Source: Chloroflexota bacterium
GTDB taxonomy: Bacteria; Chloroflexota; Anaerolineae; Aggregatilineales; Phototrophicaceae
Direction of reading: 5' to 3'
Length of the DNA stretch: 32,845 nucleotides
Assembly (NCBI GenBank): GCA_026707745.1
Contig: JAPOWG010000001.1
Coordinates: forward strand, 1-32,845
Every line of letters starts with the position of its first letter. Position 1 is the stretch's first letter. A program made the translations under genes and the position numbers. Positions 16,329 through 25,827 of the stretch are shown here, piece by piece. The notes beneath the pieces are model-generated. The model saw only the letters and a list, made by a program, of their open reading frames with translations. It ran no database searches and was not told the origin of the DNA.

Positions 16329-17723
16329 TTGAATATGCGATATCACATCTGGACCCTTGGCTGTCAAATGAACGTTGCAGATTCTCAACTGCTGGCGTCA
16401 GAGTTGGAAAAGCTGGGGCATCGTTCGACGGAGCATGGCGAAGACGCCGATATCATGGTGGTCAATACTTGCGTCGTCCGCCAGAGCGCCGAGGACAAGG
16501 GACTGGGTCGTCTGGGCTTGTTGAGCAAGGTAAAGGAGAGCCATCCGGACAAGGTGATTGGCGTTATGGGCTGCATGGTCGGCGTGCGCGATCCCCTGTG
16601 GATGAGGCAGCGTCTGCCCTACGTCGATGTCTTCATGCCGCCATCCGACCCATCTCCGATGGTCAGTTTCCTTGAAGAGCGCATGGATGAAGCGGAAGTC
16701 CTGCAGCTTGAGGCGCGGGCGCGTCAAAACCGGGACGCCTTGCAGGATGGCCAACTTATTTTACCGCGGCATGAACGCGGGCAATTGGTCACGGCGCACG
16801 TTCCAATCGTATATGGGTGTTCGCATGCTTGCACTTTCTGCATCATCCCGTTTCGACGTGGCGTCGAACGCAGCCGCAGCGTCGGCGAGATCGTTGCCCA
16901 TGTTCGAAGTTTGGGGGCGCAGGGCGTCAAAGAAGTTACGCTCTTGGGCCAGATCGTGGACCGATACGGCAAGGACATTCCGGATGGGCCGGATCTGGCG
17001 GACCTGCTGCGGATCACCCATGAGATTGCTGAAGAGGCCGGCATTGAGCGGATTCGCTTCTTGACGAGCCACCCCAATTGGATGACCGACAAGCTGCTGC
17101 ATACGGTGGCGGAGTTGCCTCGGGTAATGCCGCATATTGAAGTGCCCGTTCAAGCTGGTGATGACGCAGTGCTGGCGCGGATGCGACGCGGATATACGGC
17201 CGAGCAATATCGCAAGCTGGTAAGCAAGATTCGTAAAATCATTCCAGATGTGGCTATCCACACCGACATAATCGTCGGCTTTCCGGGCGAGACGCGCGCG
17301 CAGTTCATGGGGACTTACAGACTGTTGGAAGAGCTAAAACTCGACAAGGCGCATCTGGCGCGTTACAGTCCGCGACCGCAAACCGTGAGCGCGCGTCGAA
17401 TGGAGGACGATGTTCCGGACGAAGAAAAGCGCAAGCGCCACAAGATGCTAGAGGATTTGCAGGCGCAGGTTGTTGCGGAGATCAATTCACAACATCTGGG
17501 TCAAATGGTCGAGGTCTTGGTTGAGGACAATTACAAGGGTCGATGGCGCGCCCGCAGTCCTCAAAACAAACTCGTATTCTTCGAAGCGGAAGGCGACTGG
17601 AAAGGAAAACTGGCGCAGGTTGAAGTGACCTGGACCGGGCCCTGGAGCATGCAAGCGCGGCTGCCCCGGGAAGAACAATCGCCGGCGCCGGCGCATGATC
17701 CGCTAGTTGTACTCGCCAGTTGA
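16329..17723 (+). CDS. miaB: tRNA-2-methylthio-N6-dimethylallyladenosine synthase
   Basis: 464 residues. A radical-SAM methylthiotransferase that adds a methylthio group to i6A37 of tRNAs reading UNN codons. The N-terminal UPF0004 domain has its three cluster cysteines in GCQMN, NTCVVR and GCMVG. The radical-SAM domain has GCSHACTFCIIPFRRG, the CxxxCxxC that holds the SAM-binding cluster. The C-terminal TRAM domain (about 385-445) includes GQMVEVLVEDNYKGRWRARS. The CVVR and CMVG wording differs a little from the usual CSVR and CVAQ, so a related methylthiotransferase is possible. The start is TTG 16329, about 11 bases after AAGGAA; ATG 16335 is the alternative. It heads a unit with the lipoprotein gene that follows after 27 bases. 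Confidence 0.88.
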   Translation: MNMRYHIWTLGCQMNVADSQLLASELEKLGHRSTEHGEDADIMVVNTCVVRQSAEDKGLGRLGLLSKVKESHPDKVIGVMGCMVGVRDPLWMRQRLPYVDVFMPPSDPSPMVSFLEERMDEAEVLQLEARARQNRDALQDGQLILPRHERGQLVTAHVPIVYGCSHACTFCIIPFRRGVERSRSVGEIVAHVRSLGAQGVKEVTLLGQIVDRYGKDIPDGPDLADLLRITHEIAEEAGIERIRFLTSHPNWMTDKLLHTVAELPRVMPHIEVPVQAGDDAVLARMRRGYTAEQYRKLVSKIRKIIPDVAIHTDIIVGFPGETRAQFMGTYRLLEELKLDKAHLARYSPRPQTVSARRMEDDVPDEEKRKRHKMLEDLQAQVVAEINSQHLGQMVEVLVEDNYKGRWRARSPQNKLVFFEAEGDWKGKLAQVEVTWTGPWSMQARLPREEQSPAPAHDPLVVLAS

Positions 17724-17750
17724 TTTCGCTCGTGCGCCGCGGGGAGTTTA

Positions 17751-18458
17751 ATGGCCAGCGTCCGACTCAGTTTCTTGGCATGTTCCTTTCTAGTTCTTTC
17801 AGCCTGTAACCTGCGCAGCAGGTCCGTTCTACCCGACAGCGGCGTGGCGACCAATACACCAGATGGACCGCCAGTGGTCATCATAAACTCGCCGAGCGAC
17901 GGCGATGAATTTGTGGTTGGCGAGGAAATCCTGGTATCGGTGGACGCCTCCGACAGCATTGGCGTCAACCGCGTTCAGCTTTTTGTAGACAATCAGATCG
18001 TGCGTACCGTTTCATCGGAGTCGCTGCAGGGCGATTTGTCAATGCAGGCGATTCTGAATTACGTCCCGCAGGCGGCCGATTTGGGCAGCATTGAATTGCG
18101 GGTGCTGGCTTATCGAGATACGGTGGTTGGCGCGGCTGATGAAATTAGCGTGGTCGTACGTCAATCGCCGGCCGATATCGTTGCGACGCCCGCGAATTCC
18201 TCCAATCTCCCTTTCATTCCCGACGACGATATTTGTCGCGCGCTAGTTAACGTTGGCTTGAATTTTCGCACGGGACCAAGCACCGGCTATGCGATTATCA
18301 CTGTCCTGGATAGTGGTACGCTGACGCCGATAACCGGTCAGAACAGCGCCAAAACATGGTGGCAGCTAGATGTTAACGGGCAGAGCGGATGGGTCAGCGC
18401 TGACTTCACGACCGAATACGGCGATTGCGCCGACCTCCCGATTGTTGCTGAACCTTAG
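17751..18458 (+). CDS. Lipoprotein with Ig-like and SH3 domains
   Basis: 235 residues. A signal peptide ends in the lipobox LSAC, making Cys19 the lipid anchor. An Ig-like domain follows at about 40-140 (PPVVIINSPSDGDEFVVGEEILVSVDASD...), of the type seen in bacterial surface proteins, and a bacterial SH3 domain at about 158-225 (VNVGLNFRTGPSTGYAIITVLDSG...WWQLDVNGQSGWVSADFTT). SH3b domains bind peptidoglycan peptides or metals. It probably sits on the outer face of the cytoplasmic membrane facing the cell wall. GGGGAG precedes ATG 17751, and it shares the miaB promoter. No enzymatic motif is visible. Confidence 0.85.
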   Translation: MASVRLSFLACSFLVLSACNLRSRSVLPDSGVATNTPDGPPVVIINSPSDGDEFVVGEEILVSVDASDSIGVNRVQLFVDNQIVRTVSSESLQGDLSMQAILNYVPQAADLGSIELRVLAYRDTVVGAADEISVVVRQSPADIVATPANSSNLPFIPDDDICRALVNVGLNFRTGPSTGYAIITVLDSGTLTPITGQNSAKTWWQLDVNGQSGWVSADFTTEYGDCADLPIVAEP

Positions 18459-18619
18459 GCTGATTCAATGGTCAGCTATAGTGAATGTGATAAAATCAAA
18501 ACGATAATCGGGAATGGGCCGGCGGCCAACTCAAGTTGCAGGTTCGCCTTGACGCAATCCAGGAATCGCTCATTGGCTTGTTGCTTCCTCATTCTTATGA
18601 TAGTGCCCCGGGGTGAGCC

Positions 18620-20542
18620 ATGACCATCGCGGTCAAGCGCATCTTACTGGTTACCCGCGATGTGCAGTTTGCCATCAATGTCAAACGCGCATTGGAGTCC
18701 TTGGGCGAATATGCTGTAACGCCGGTCACAGAAGCGCGCAACGCTATCGAGCAATTGCGTCGCAAACCACATCACCTGGTGCTGCTGGATATTGAGAACC
18801 TTGCTATTGCGCCAGCGGTGATGATTGACTTGATCCGCGCGCGACAAGGCGAAATCGCTATTGTTTTGGCGCCCGACAACCCGACCGCGCAGGAGTTGGC
18901 GCAGGCATATCGCGCCCAAGGCGTTGTCGATATTCCTGTGTCCTCAAGATACTTGATTCCTGTCCTGGAGGGATCGCTGAGAGACGTATACGAGGCCTTG
19001 CCACAGACCGCAAGACTGTCCCCAATTGAAATGCAAGAAGACACCGTCAATATCGAATCCTTGGTCGACGGTTTGCTTGTTGATCAGGTGATGCCGTCAT
19101 ATACCTTGCAAAAGCTGCAAGCATCATACCGACTGCTGCACCCGACGGAGGACGATAAAGCGGATCCCGCACCCGATGGCGTTGAACTGGCAATTGAGTC
19201 GGACGACGATGGCGATACGATACGCTATCGGCACTTGCGCAGCGAAGACCAGGCTGGCGCCACGACTGTCAGGCAGGACGAGGACACGCCACTCTCCAGC
19301 ACAGGCGAGCAGACCACAGTGCGCGATCTGGGCCGGGCGCTGTCGAATCCGGCGCTCGGAGCATCGGAATTCGCAACGACCGTTCCAGACGCGCAGCACA
19401 CTGATACGGAGAACTTGGGACGGATATTGCGCGATGTTGAGAGCGAAAACACGACCATAGCGAACCTGTCTGGCGCCGGGCGTTACGCAGATTTCGGCAG
19501 GCGTTCATCTGATGACATTGGTCGCGAATCGGGACTTCGATACGGCCGCGACGCCCCGCGGGAACCAGGTATTTCTCAAGAGATTCTACCAACCATTGAT
19601 GCGCCCCCAATCCTGGGCCAGACGACATTGCCCGCAGTTTCAAATAATCCCGGCGAGATGGCCACGACGGCTGCCGCGAGTTTCGCAGCCGCATCGCGAG
19701 GGGCCGAGAAAAGCGGCTCTATGCGCGCGCCGCTCTATGGCAGAGTCGAAGATCCTTACCTCCGGCAAGTGGCAATTGTCATGACGCAGACGATGACTGA
19801 ACTGACCGCGGAAGCCACTTTGCTGACACGCGACAATGCTGTGGTGGCGTATTCCGGCGTGCTGCAACCGGATGATCTGAAAGCCTTGCGGCATGCGATT
19901 TACGACGATTGGACGGCGGAACAGAACAAGTCGCGGTTGCGATTTCTCACCTTGCCCAATAGCAGCAGGCACTTCATGCTATATTCCAAGGGTACGCTGG
20001 ATGATTTGACCCTGTCTTTGGTTTTTGCCGGTAGCCAATCCTTGAGCGCGATCAACAGACAAGGCGACCGCATGTTACAAGCTATGGCGCAAGTACCGGC
20101 GGTCGACATAAAGACAGAAAAAGAGGACTCGGACACCAAACCGATGCTCTCATTGGCGAGTGTCCCGGACAGGGCGGCGAGATCGACGCAGGCGCTTACC
20201 TTCGTCTGGCTTGTCGCCGATCCCGCGACCCCGCTCAGCCAGAACGTGGCCAAACAATTGGTCTTTTGGCTGGAGGTGCAACTCAATAATCTGGGATGGA
20301 CAGTTCGCCGAATCGATGTGTATCAGGACTTCGTATACCTGGTTGCGGATATCCCGGTGGGCGCGGCGCCGGATCAAATTGCGAAGGACTTGATGGCGCG
20401 GTCGCAGCGCATCGCTCGTTCGGAAGATGAGAGTTTGCCGCAGGCGCTTTGGGCGGACGCATACCTGGTGCTACAGCCCGGGCGGGATCTTGACATGCGC
20501 GAGTTGCAGGGCTTTCTGAGCTTCGTCCGCGCTGACAGCTGA
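18620..20542 (+). CDS. Receiver-like / roadblock-like / inactive IS200-TnpA-like fusion protein
   Basis: 640 residues, no signal peptide or membrane segment. Residues 5-125 look like a response-regulator receiver: RILLVTRD, LLDIEN with Asp57 at the phosphorylation site, then VDIPVSSR. One acidic-pocket residue and the conserved Lys are missing, so phosphorylation is uncertain. Residues 175-375 are a low-complexity acidic/Gly linker. Residues 378-492 (DPYLRQVAIVMTQTMTELTA...LLTRDNAVVAYSG) resemble a roadblock/LC7 domain. Residues 525-640 resemble the IS200/IS605 TnpA (Y1 transposase) fold: AKQLVFWLEVQLNNLGW, DFVYLVADIP, IAKDLMARSQRIAR, LWADAYLVL. The HUH pair of DHVHLL is replaced (DFVYLV), and the usual catalytic-Tyr helix has Phe residues. 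It should not be a working transposase. A role in signal integration or nucleic-acid binding is inference. The ATG has GGGGTGAG close upstream. It is followed by polA. Confidence 0.7.
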   Translation: MTIAVKRILLVTRDVQFAINVKRALESLGEYAVTPVTEARNAIEQLRRKPHHLVLLDIENLAIAPAVMIDLIRARQGEIAIVLAPDNPTAQELAQAYRAQGVVDIPVSSRYLIPVLEGSLRDVYEALPQTARLSPIEMQEDTVNIESLVDGLLVDQVMPSYTLQKLQASYRLLHPTEDDKADPAPDGVELAIESDDDGDTIRYRHLRSEDQAGATTVRQDEDTPLSSTGEQTTVRDLGRALSNPALGASEFATTVPDAQHTDTENLGRILRDVESENTTIANLSGAGRYADFGRRSSDDIGRESGLRYGRDAPREPGISQEILPTIDAPPILGQTTLPAVSNNPGEMATTAAASFAAASRGAEKSGSMRAPLYGRVEDPYLRQVAIVMTQTMTELTAEATLLTRDNAVVAYSGVLQPDDLKALRHAIYDDWTAEQNKSRLRFLTLPNSSRHFMLYSKGTLDDLTLSLVFAGSQSLSAINRQGDRMLQAMAQVPAVDIKTEKEDSDTKPMLSLASVPDRAARSTQALTFVWLVADPATPLSQNVAKQLVFWLEVQLNNLGWTVRRIDVYQDFVYLVADIPVGAAPDQIAKDLMARSQRIARSEDESLPQALWADAYLVLQPGRDLDMRELQGFLSFVRADS

Positions 20543-20566
20543 CTGTCGCAAAGGACGCGAATTGGT

Positions 20567-20572
20567 TATACT
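20567..20572 (+). promoter_or_regulatory. Possible -10 (TATACT) for polA
   Basis: TATACT lies about 40 bases before the polA ATG. No convincing -35 was found, so this is a weak call. Confidence 0.35.
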
Positions 20573-20611
20573 CGTCCCAATCTCTTAAAGACAAATGATT
20601 GAAGGAAAACC

Positions 20612-23413
20612 ATGGAAGCGCGCCCGGTCCTCTATCTTATTGATGGTCATGCGCTGGCCTATCGCAGCTACTTCGCGCTCAAGTCTGGCGCTTTCACGAC
20701 CTCAAAAGGCGAAAGCACCAATGCAATATACGGCTTCACGCGCACCTTGCTTGAAGTTTACGAGCATCACCGACCCAAGTACATCGCGGTGACGTTTGAC
20801 CGCGGGCTGAGCGGGCGCGAAGAGTTCTACAGCGAATACAAAGCCACGCGCGAAAAGATGCCGGAAGATCTCAAGATCCAGATTGATCGGATTGAAGAGA
20901 TCGTTGACGCATTCAACATACCGCGGCTGACTATGGAAAACATGGAGGCCGACGACATTTTGGGCACGATCAGCAAACAGGCTGCCGAGCAGGGCCTCGA
21001 TGTTCATATCGCCACCGGCGATCGCGACATACTGCAACTCTTGTCCCCGCATGTGCGCGTTCAATTGCCACAGCGCACAGGCGGTGATGAAGTATTAGAC
21101 GTGGCGGCTTTCCAAAAGCGTTATGATGGTTTGGAGCCGAGTCAACTGATTGATCTCAAGGCTTTGGAAGGCGACACATCGGACAATATCCCGGGCGTGG
21201 CTGGGGTAGGAAAAAAGACCGCGACCGACCTGTTACAGCAGTATGGCGACCTGGAGACGATCTACGAGCATCTGGATGAGCTCAAAACCCGCGTCCGCAA
21301 TCGGCTGGTCGAGGGGCGCGAAATGGCCTTCCTGAGCCGGCGATTGGCGACGATCATGCGCGACCTGCCCATCGAACTGGATTTGGAAGCCTGCATCGGG
21401 CAAGATTTTGCCTTGAAGCCGGTGGACGATATCTTTGCCGAGCTTGAGTTCAGGACACTGAGAGATCGGCTTCGCCGGGTCTATACGGACCTGCATGGCG
21501 ACGAAGTCGAAACAGGCATCGTCAACGCGCATGAGGTTATTGAAACGGTCATCGTGCGTGATGAGCGGGGCTTGGCTGAACTGGTTACTCAACTCCAGGC
21601 CGCGGATGTGATTGCCTTTGACACCGAGACGACAGGTATTGACCAGATGTCGGCGGAGCTTGTCGGGATATCGCTGGCAGTCGATGGCGACCGAGGGTAC
21701 TACATTCCGGTGGGCCATACGCGGGCAAATGGGCAGGGACAGACTGATATGTTTGCCGAGCCGGTCGGCGATCAGTTGCCGTTGGGTATTGTAATCGATG
21801 CGATCCGCGATTCACTGGAAGACCCGACAATCGCCAAAAGCGCTCATAACGCTGTCTACGATGTCATGATCTTGGGGCGTTATGGGATAGACGTACAGCC
21901 GATCAGCTTCGATACCATGTTGGCGGAATGGGTCTGCAACCCGATCAGCAAATTCCTAGGTCTCAAGGCGCTCGTCTCGCAAAAGCTGGACATCCAGATG
22001 ACGGAAATTGTCGAGTTGCTCGGCACGGGAAAAGCACAGAAGACGATGGATTCGGTCGATATCGAAGCGGCGGCGCCCTATGCAGCCGCGGACGCTGCCA
22101 TGACCTGGCGGTTGATCGAACTCTTGCAAGGCGAATTGAAGGGGGAGGGCTTGGATCCGCTCTATTCCTCGCTGGAGTTGCCATTGATTCCGATTATCGG
22201 CGGCATGCAAGCCAAGGGCGTCACGCTGGATGTAGAGTTCTTAAAGGATATGAGCGAGCGCCTGCAAGGACGCATTGCCGAGCTGGAAGCGGAAATCTTT
22301 GAGCACGGCGGCATTGGCAAGTTCAATATCAATAGCCCCAAGCAACTGAATACCGTGTTTTTCGAAGTGCTTGAATTACCCGTTGACGGGCTGAAGAAGA
22401 CGAAATTGGGATATTCGACTGATGCCACAACGCTGGATGCCCTGCGCGATAAACACCCTATTGTCAATATGATCGTGGATTTCCGCGAGCTGTCGAAGCT
22501 CAAAAGCACCTATGTCGATGCCTTGCCGGAGCTAGTCAATGAGCGTACCGGGCGATTGCATACGAGTTACAATCAGACTGGTTCGGCGACCGGACGGTTC
22601 AGCAGCAGCAACCCGAATTTGCAGAATATACCGATACGCACCGAAATCGGGCGCGAGGTGAGACGAGCCTTTGTCGCGCCAGTTGAGTATGTTCTACTGG
22701 CGGTCGACTACAGCCAGATTGAATTGCGGGTGATGGCGCATATCAGCGAAGATGCGACGCTGATTGACGCTTTCCATCGCGGTTTGGATATCCATCAAGC
22801 GACAGCGGCAACGGTCAGCGGCATTGAGCCCGCGGATGTCACTTACGAGCAGCGCAGTTTCGCCAAGCGCGTTAATTTCGGCTTGATGTACGGCATGGGC
22901 GCGTTTCGACTGGCGCGAGACAGCGACCTGAGCTTGGCGGAGGCGGAGGCCTTCATCGCGACCTACTTCGAGCGCATGCCAGGCGTAGAGAAATATATCG
23001 AGAAGACCAAAGCCTTCGTCTGGGAGAACGGCTTTACGAAAACGCTCTACGGCCGGCGGCGCATCTATCCGGCAATCAGATCCAATGGCAACCGCCGCAG
23101 TACCGCCGCGGAAGAGCGAGCCGCTATCAATATGCCCATTCAGGGCACGGCGGCGGATATTCTTAAACAGTCGATGATCAACTTGCAAGGTCGGTTGACT
23201 GAAGAGAAATACGACGCGGCGATGATCTTGCAAGTCCATGATGAATTGGTCCTTGAAGTCAAGGAAGATGAGCTCTCAAGTGTCGCATCGCTGGTTGTAG
23301 AGACGATGGAAACGGCTTTTCCCGATGGCAAGCCGCTTCGCGTGCCCTTGAGGGCTAACGCCAGCTACGGGCGCAACTGGCGCGACATGGAAGAGATGGA
23401 TCAGGTCCGCTGA
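20612..23413 (+). CDS. polA: DNA polymerase I
   Basis: 933 residues, with all three activities visible. The 5' nuclease domain (about 1-300) has LIDGHALAYRSYFAL, FDRGLSGREEFYSEYKATR, EADDILGT and TGDRDILQL. The 3'-5' exonuclease domain (about 315-500) keeps its metal residues: DTET (about 337-340), NAVYD (about 413) and YAAAD (about 490), so proofreading should work. The polymerase domain has motif A LLAVDYSQIELR (Asp about 699), motif B RSFAKRVNFGLMYGMG and motif C LQVHDELVLEV. It fills gaps and removes primers in replication and repair. GAAGGA lies 6 bases before ATG 20612. Many related phyla have lost the exonuclease residues, so their presence here is worth noting. A hairpin follows the stop. 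Confidence 0.97.
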   Translation: MEARPVLYLIDGHALAYRSYFALKSGAFTTSKGESTNAIYGFTRTLLEVYEHHRPKYIAVTFDRGLSGREEFYSEYKATREKMPEDLKIQIDRIEEIVDAFNIPRLTMENMEADDILGTISKQAAEQGLDVHIATGDRDILQLLSPHVRVQLPQRTGGDEVLDVAAFQKRYDGLEPSQLIDLKALEGDTSDNIPGVAGVGKKTATDLLQQYGDLETIYEHLDELKTRVRNRLVEGREMAFLSRRLATIMRDLPIELDLEACIGQDFALKPVDDIFAELEFRTLRDRLRRVYTDLHGDEVETGIVNAHEVIETVIVRDERGLAELVTQLQAADVIAFDTETTGIDQMSAELVGISLAVDGDRGYYIPVGHTRANGQGQTDMFAEPVGDQLPLGIVIDAIRDSLEDPTIAKSAHNAVYDVMILGRYGIDVQPISFDTMLAEWVCNPISKFLGLKALVSQKLDIQMTEIVELLGTGKAQKTMDSVDIEAAAPYAAADAAMTWRLIELLQGELKGEGLDPLYSSLELPLIPIIGGMQAKGVTLDVEFLKDMSERLQGRIAELEAEIFEHGGIGKFNINSPKQLNTVFFEVLELPVDGLKKTKLGYSTDATTLDALRDKHPIVNMIVDFRELSKLKSTYVDALPELVNERTGRLHTSYNQTGSATGRFSSSNPNLQNIPIRTEIGREVRRAFVAPVEYVLLAVDYSQIELRVMAHISEDATLIDAFHRGLDIHQATAATVSGIEPADVTYEQRSFAKRVNFGLMYGMGAFRLARDSDLSLAEAEAFIATYFERMPGVEKYIEKTKAFVWENGFTKTLYGRRRIYPAIRSNGNRRSTAAEERAAINMPIQGTAADILKQSMINLQGRLTEEKYDAAMILQVHDELVLEVKEDELSSVASLVVETMETAFPDGKPLRVPLRANASYGRNWRDMEEMDQVR

Positions 23414-23435
23414 CTTTAGTCTCTTAGGACTAGAG
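23414..23435 (+). terminator. Short hairpin after polA
   Basis: An 8-bp stem (23414-23421 with 23428-23435, one G-U pair) directly after the stop codon. No U tract follows, so termination is uncertain. Confidence 0.3.
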
Positions 23436-23522
23436 AAGGGGGCGGAACCAGCGTCCTCGATTGTCGACGCCACGTCTCTTGCTTTGACGGCACTCCCTTC
23501 CCCGGGCCCCCGAAATGGGACG

Positions 23523-23550
23523 TTGCCCGCGGCTGGTCATGTGATATACT
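23523..23550 (+). promoter_or_regulatory. Promoter for argF
   Basis: TTGCCC (23523-23528), 16 bases, then TATACT (23545-23550) with TGA just before it, an extended -10. It lies about 38 bases before the start codon. Confidence 0.55.
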
Positions 23551-23585
23551 GCGCCTTCTAGGTCTGATGCCGATAGTGGACCAGG

Positions 23586-24506
23586 GTGATGAAACACTTC
23601 CTTGATTTGGCAAGTTGCTCAACGGAAGAAATGGATCATTTGCTTGAGACGGCCCTGCTGCTCAAGAGCGAATGGCGGAACGGCGGCAATCAGCCGGTCT
23701 TGAGAGACAAGACTCTGGGCATGATCTTTCAGAAGCCGTCGTTGCGCACGCGCGTTTCTTTTGAAATGGCCATGAAACACCTGGGCGGGAGCGCGATAAT
23801 GCTCGGTCCGCAAGAGATTGGGCTGGGCAAGCGCGAAAGCGTGCCCGATGTCGCGCGCGTTCTGTCAAGCTATGTCGACGGCATCATGGCGCGCGTCTTT
23901 GATCATTCGCATGTGGTGGAATTGGCTGAATTCTCGCGCGTGCCGGTGATCAACGGCTTGAGCGACAGCTATCATCCCTGCCAAGCCCTGGCGGATATCA
24001 TGACCATCCGCGAAGTTTTTGGGCGGCTTGCCGGCTTGCGTCTTGCGTTCGTGGGCGACGGCAACAACGTCGCGGCGTCGGTTGCGCTGGTTTGCGCGCA
24101 TTTCGGCGTGACGTTCAGCATCGCGACGCCGGAGGGCTACGAGATGAAATCTTCGATTCGCGAGCAAGCCTACGATCTTGCCGAAGGTAACGGGAGCACC
24201 CTGGAAATGCATACGCGACCGCAGCAAGCCGTCGCCGACGCCGATGTCATTTATACTGATACCTGGGTTAGCATGGGTCAGGAAGCCGAAGCGCAGGAGC
24301 GCATAGGCGAATTTACAGGCTTCCAAGTTAACCGGGATTTATTGCGATTTGCCAAGGACGACACAATTGTGATGCATTGTTTGCCGGCGCATCGCGGCGA
24401 GGAAATCACTGACGACGTCATGGACGGTCCGCAATCGAAAGTCTTTGAGCAAGCCGAGAATCGCATGCACGCGCAAAAAGCTGTCCTGACGCACTTGCTC
24501 GCATAA
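23586..24506 (+). CDS. argF: Ornithine carbamoyltransferase
   Basis: 306 residues, normal length. It joins carbamoyl phosphate to ornithine to give citrulline in arginine synthesis. [13 protein letters not shown] is the carbamoyl-phosphate loop (usually STRTR; here Leu replaces the first Thr), [12 protein letters not shown] contacts carbamoyl phosphate, DTWVSMGQE is the SMG ornithine loop, and [15 protein letters not shown] is the catalytic Cys region. These favour OTCase over aspartate carbamoyltransferase. An N-acetylornithine or succinylornithine variant cannot be fully excluded. The first codon could be GTG 23586 or the adjacent ATG 23589. The gene stands alone; other arginine genes are not in view. 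A repeat-filled gap follows. Confidence 0.92.
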   Translation: MMKHFLDLASCSTEEMDHLLETALLLKSEWRNGGNQPVLRDKTLGMIFQKPSLRTRVSFEMAMKHLGGSAIMLGPQEIGLGKRESVPDVARVLSSYVDGIMARVFDHSHVVELAEFSRVPVINGLSDSYHPCQALADIMTIREVFGRLAGLRLAFVGDGNNVAASVALVCAHFGVTFSIATPEGYEMKSSIREQAYDLAEGNGSTLEMHTRPQQAVADADVIYTDTWVSMGQEAEAQERIGEFTGFQVNRDLLRFAKDDTIVMHCLPAHRGEEITDDVMDGPQSKVFEQAENRMHAQKAVLTHLLA

Positions 24507-24951
24507 GCCTACGGATTGCCAACGATCGCTGTCGCTGGCCAGGGCCGCGCATCTTCTCACAGTACAATTTGCAATTGACGATGCCTGTCAACAGCCTGCG
24601 TTTGAGCCGCAAGGATTTAGCCGCGCGGCGCGTAACCGGCGAAAAGACCACAGGAACGTTCCGCTCGCGAAAAATCTTAAGCCTTCTCGTTGCATGAGCG
24701 ACGCGGTTTACGTAAACTGGTGCGGATTGCTAAGCGCAACTGTGTAACGGGTGTTAAAATTCCATAACGAAAACCGGTATCAAGTGTTGGTAAATGTACG
24801 CGAAACTGGCGCATCGCCACCGCTGCGCGCTTATCATGCAGAGCCGCTTGGCGGCAACGAATCGTATACAAGAATGGCGCGCTCCCGCAAAATAATAGGC
24901 CTTTTCGTCGCATGAGCGACGCGGTTTACATAAACTGTTGGTAGCTGAACC
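24507..24951. repeat. Gap with family B repeats before cdaA
   Basis: No gene is visible in these 445 bases. A family B copy starts at 24619 (agccgcgcggcgcgtaaccggcgaaa). The segments 24681-24719 and 24899-24937 are direct repeats of 39 bases with three differences by eye, each ending gcggttta-c-taaactg. An extended -10-like TGTTAAAAT lies at 24752-24760, with no good -35, as a possible promoter for the cdaA operon. Confidence 0.65.
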
Positions 24952-25827
24952 GTGGAACAGATAGCAGTCGTATTACAAAACCTGGCGCCGTCGGACATCG
25001 TGGATATCGCCATTGTCACGTTGCTGTTTTACAGTATCAGTTTTCTGTTTCGAGGGACGCAAGCGGTCACGCTTTTTCGCGGCATCGCACTCATCGTGAT
25101 TGGGCTGATCGCGCTGGCGACTGTATTCAATTTGCAGGCCTTGAGCTGGCTGCTCGTCAACAGCTTGACGGCGCTGGTGATTGCGATTCCGGTGATCTTC
25201 CAGCCGGAAATCCGACGTGTCCTGGAGCGCCTGGGACGGGGCTCGATCTTTGGCAGCCGACAAGCGCCTGAGGAAATAAGGGTCTCGGTAATCAAAGAGA
25301 TTTGCGCCGCGGCCGAGAAGCTGTCGGAGCGTCGGCACGGCGCGCTCGTCGTCTTGCAGCGCAACAGCGGCCTCGCCGAGTATATACGCACCGGTGTACA
25401 GTTGGACAGCACTGTAACTGCCGATCTGCTGGTGACGCTCTTTTGGCCGCGCACGGAGTTGCACGATGGGGCTGTGATTATCGACAATGCGGGAAGGATT
25501 GCGTCGGCGTCCAGTGTTTTGCCGATCACGGCAAGCCGCAACTTGCCCAACCCGAACTTGGGGACGCGTCACCGCGCGGCGGTCGGCATCAGCGAAGTGG
25601 GCGACGCCTTGTGCGTGATCGTATCGGAAGAGACGGGCAAGGTCGGTGTGACGAACGGCGGTCGGCTCATCCTCGACCTGGATATACAGCGTTTGCATCT
25701 GGTGCTAAGCGCCTACTACGGTCCAGCGGATGAGACCTCGGTTTCGATCTTGGGTCGCCTACGGGAAAGCCTGCACGATTTGTCGCTTCGTATGCAAATT
25801 CGCCGCAGGCAACAGGCAAACCCATGA
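24952..25827 (+). CDS. cdaA: Diadenylate cyclase CdaA
   Basis: 291 residues. It condenses two ATP to cyclic di-AMP, a second messenger for potassium and wall homeostasis. Three hydrophobic helices at about 14-34, 41-58 and 62-83 place it in the membrane; the DAC domain follows on the cytoplasmic side. The catalytic motifs are HDGAVII (DGA 172-174) and GTRHRAA (RHR 206-208), both intact. The start is GTG 24952, with a poor ribosome site. It overlaps the next gene by ATGA (25824-25827), so the pair is translationally coupled. This matches the cdaA-cdaR order known in many Gram-positive groups, with der third here in place of the usual glmM. Confidence 0.95.
   Translation: MEQIAVVLQNLAPSDIVDIAIVTLLFYSISFLFRGTQAVTLFRGIALIVIGLIALATVFNLQALSWLLVNSLTALVIAIPVIFQPEIRRVLERLGRGSIFGSRQAPEEIRVSVIKEICAAAEKLSERRHGALVVLQRNSGLAEYIRTGVQLDSTVTADLLVTLFWPRTELHDGAVIIDNAGRIASASSVLPITASRNLPNPNLGTRHRAAVGISEVGDALCVIVSEETGKVGVTNGGRLILDLDIQRLHLVLSAYYGPADETSVSILGRLRESLHDLSLRMQIRRRQQANP

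Noticed and set aside
18620..20542. A real IS200/IS605 insertion
   Set aside because: The TnpA-like part is fused in frame to a longer protein, lacks HUH and Tyr residues, and no element ends or TnpB gene are visible.
24619..24937. CRISPR array
   Set aside because: Only two spaced repeats occur, copies are dispersed elsewhere in the window, and no regular spacers or cas genes are present.
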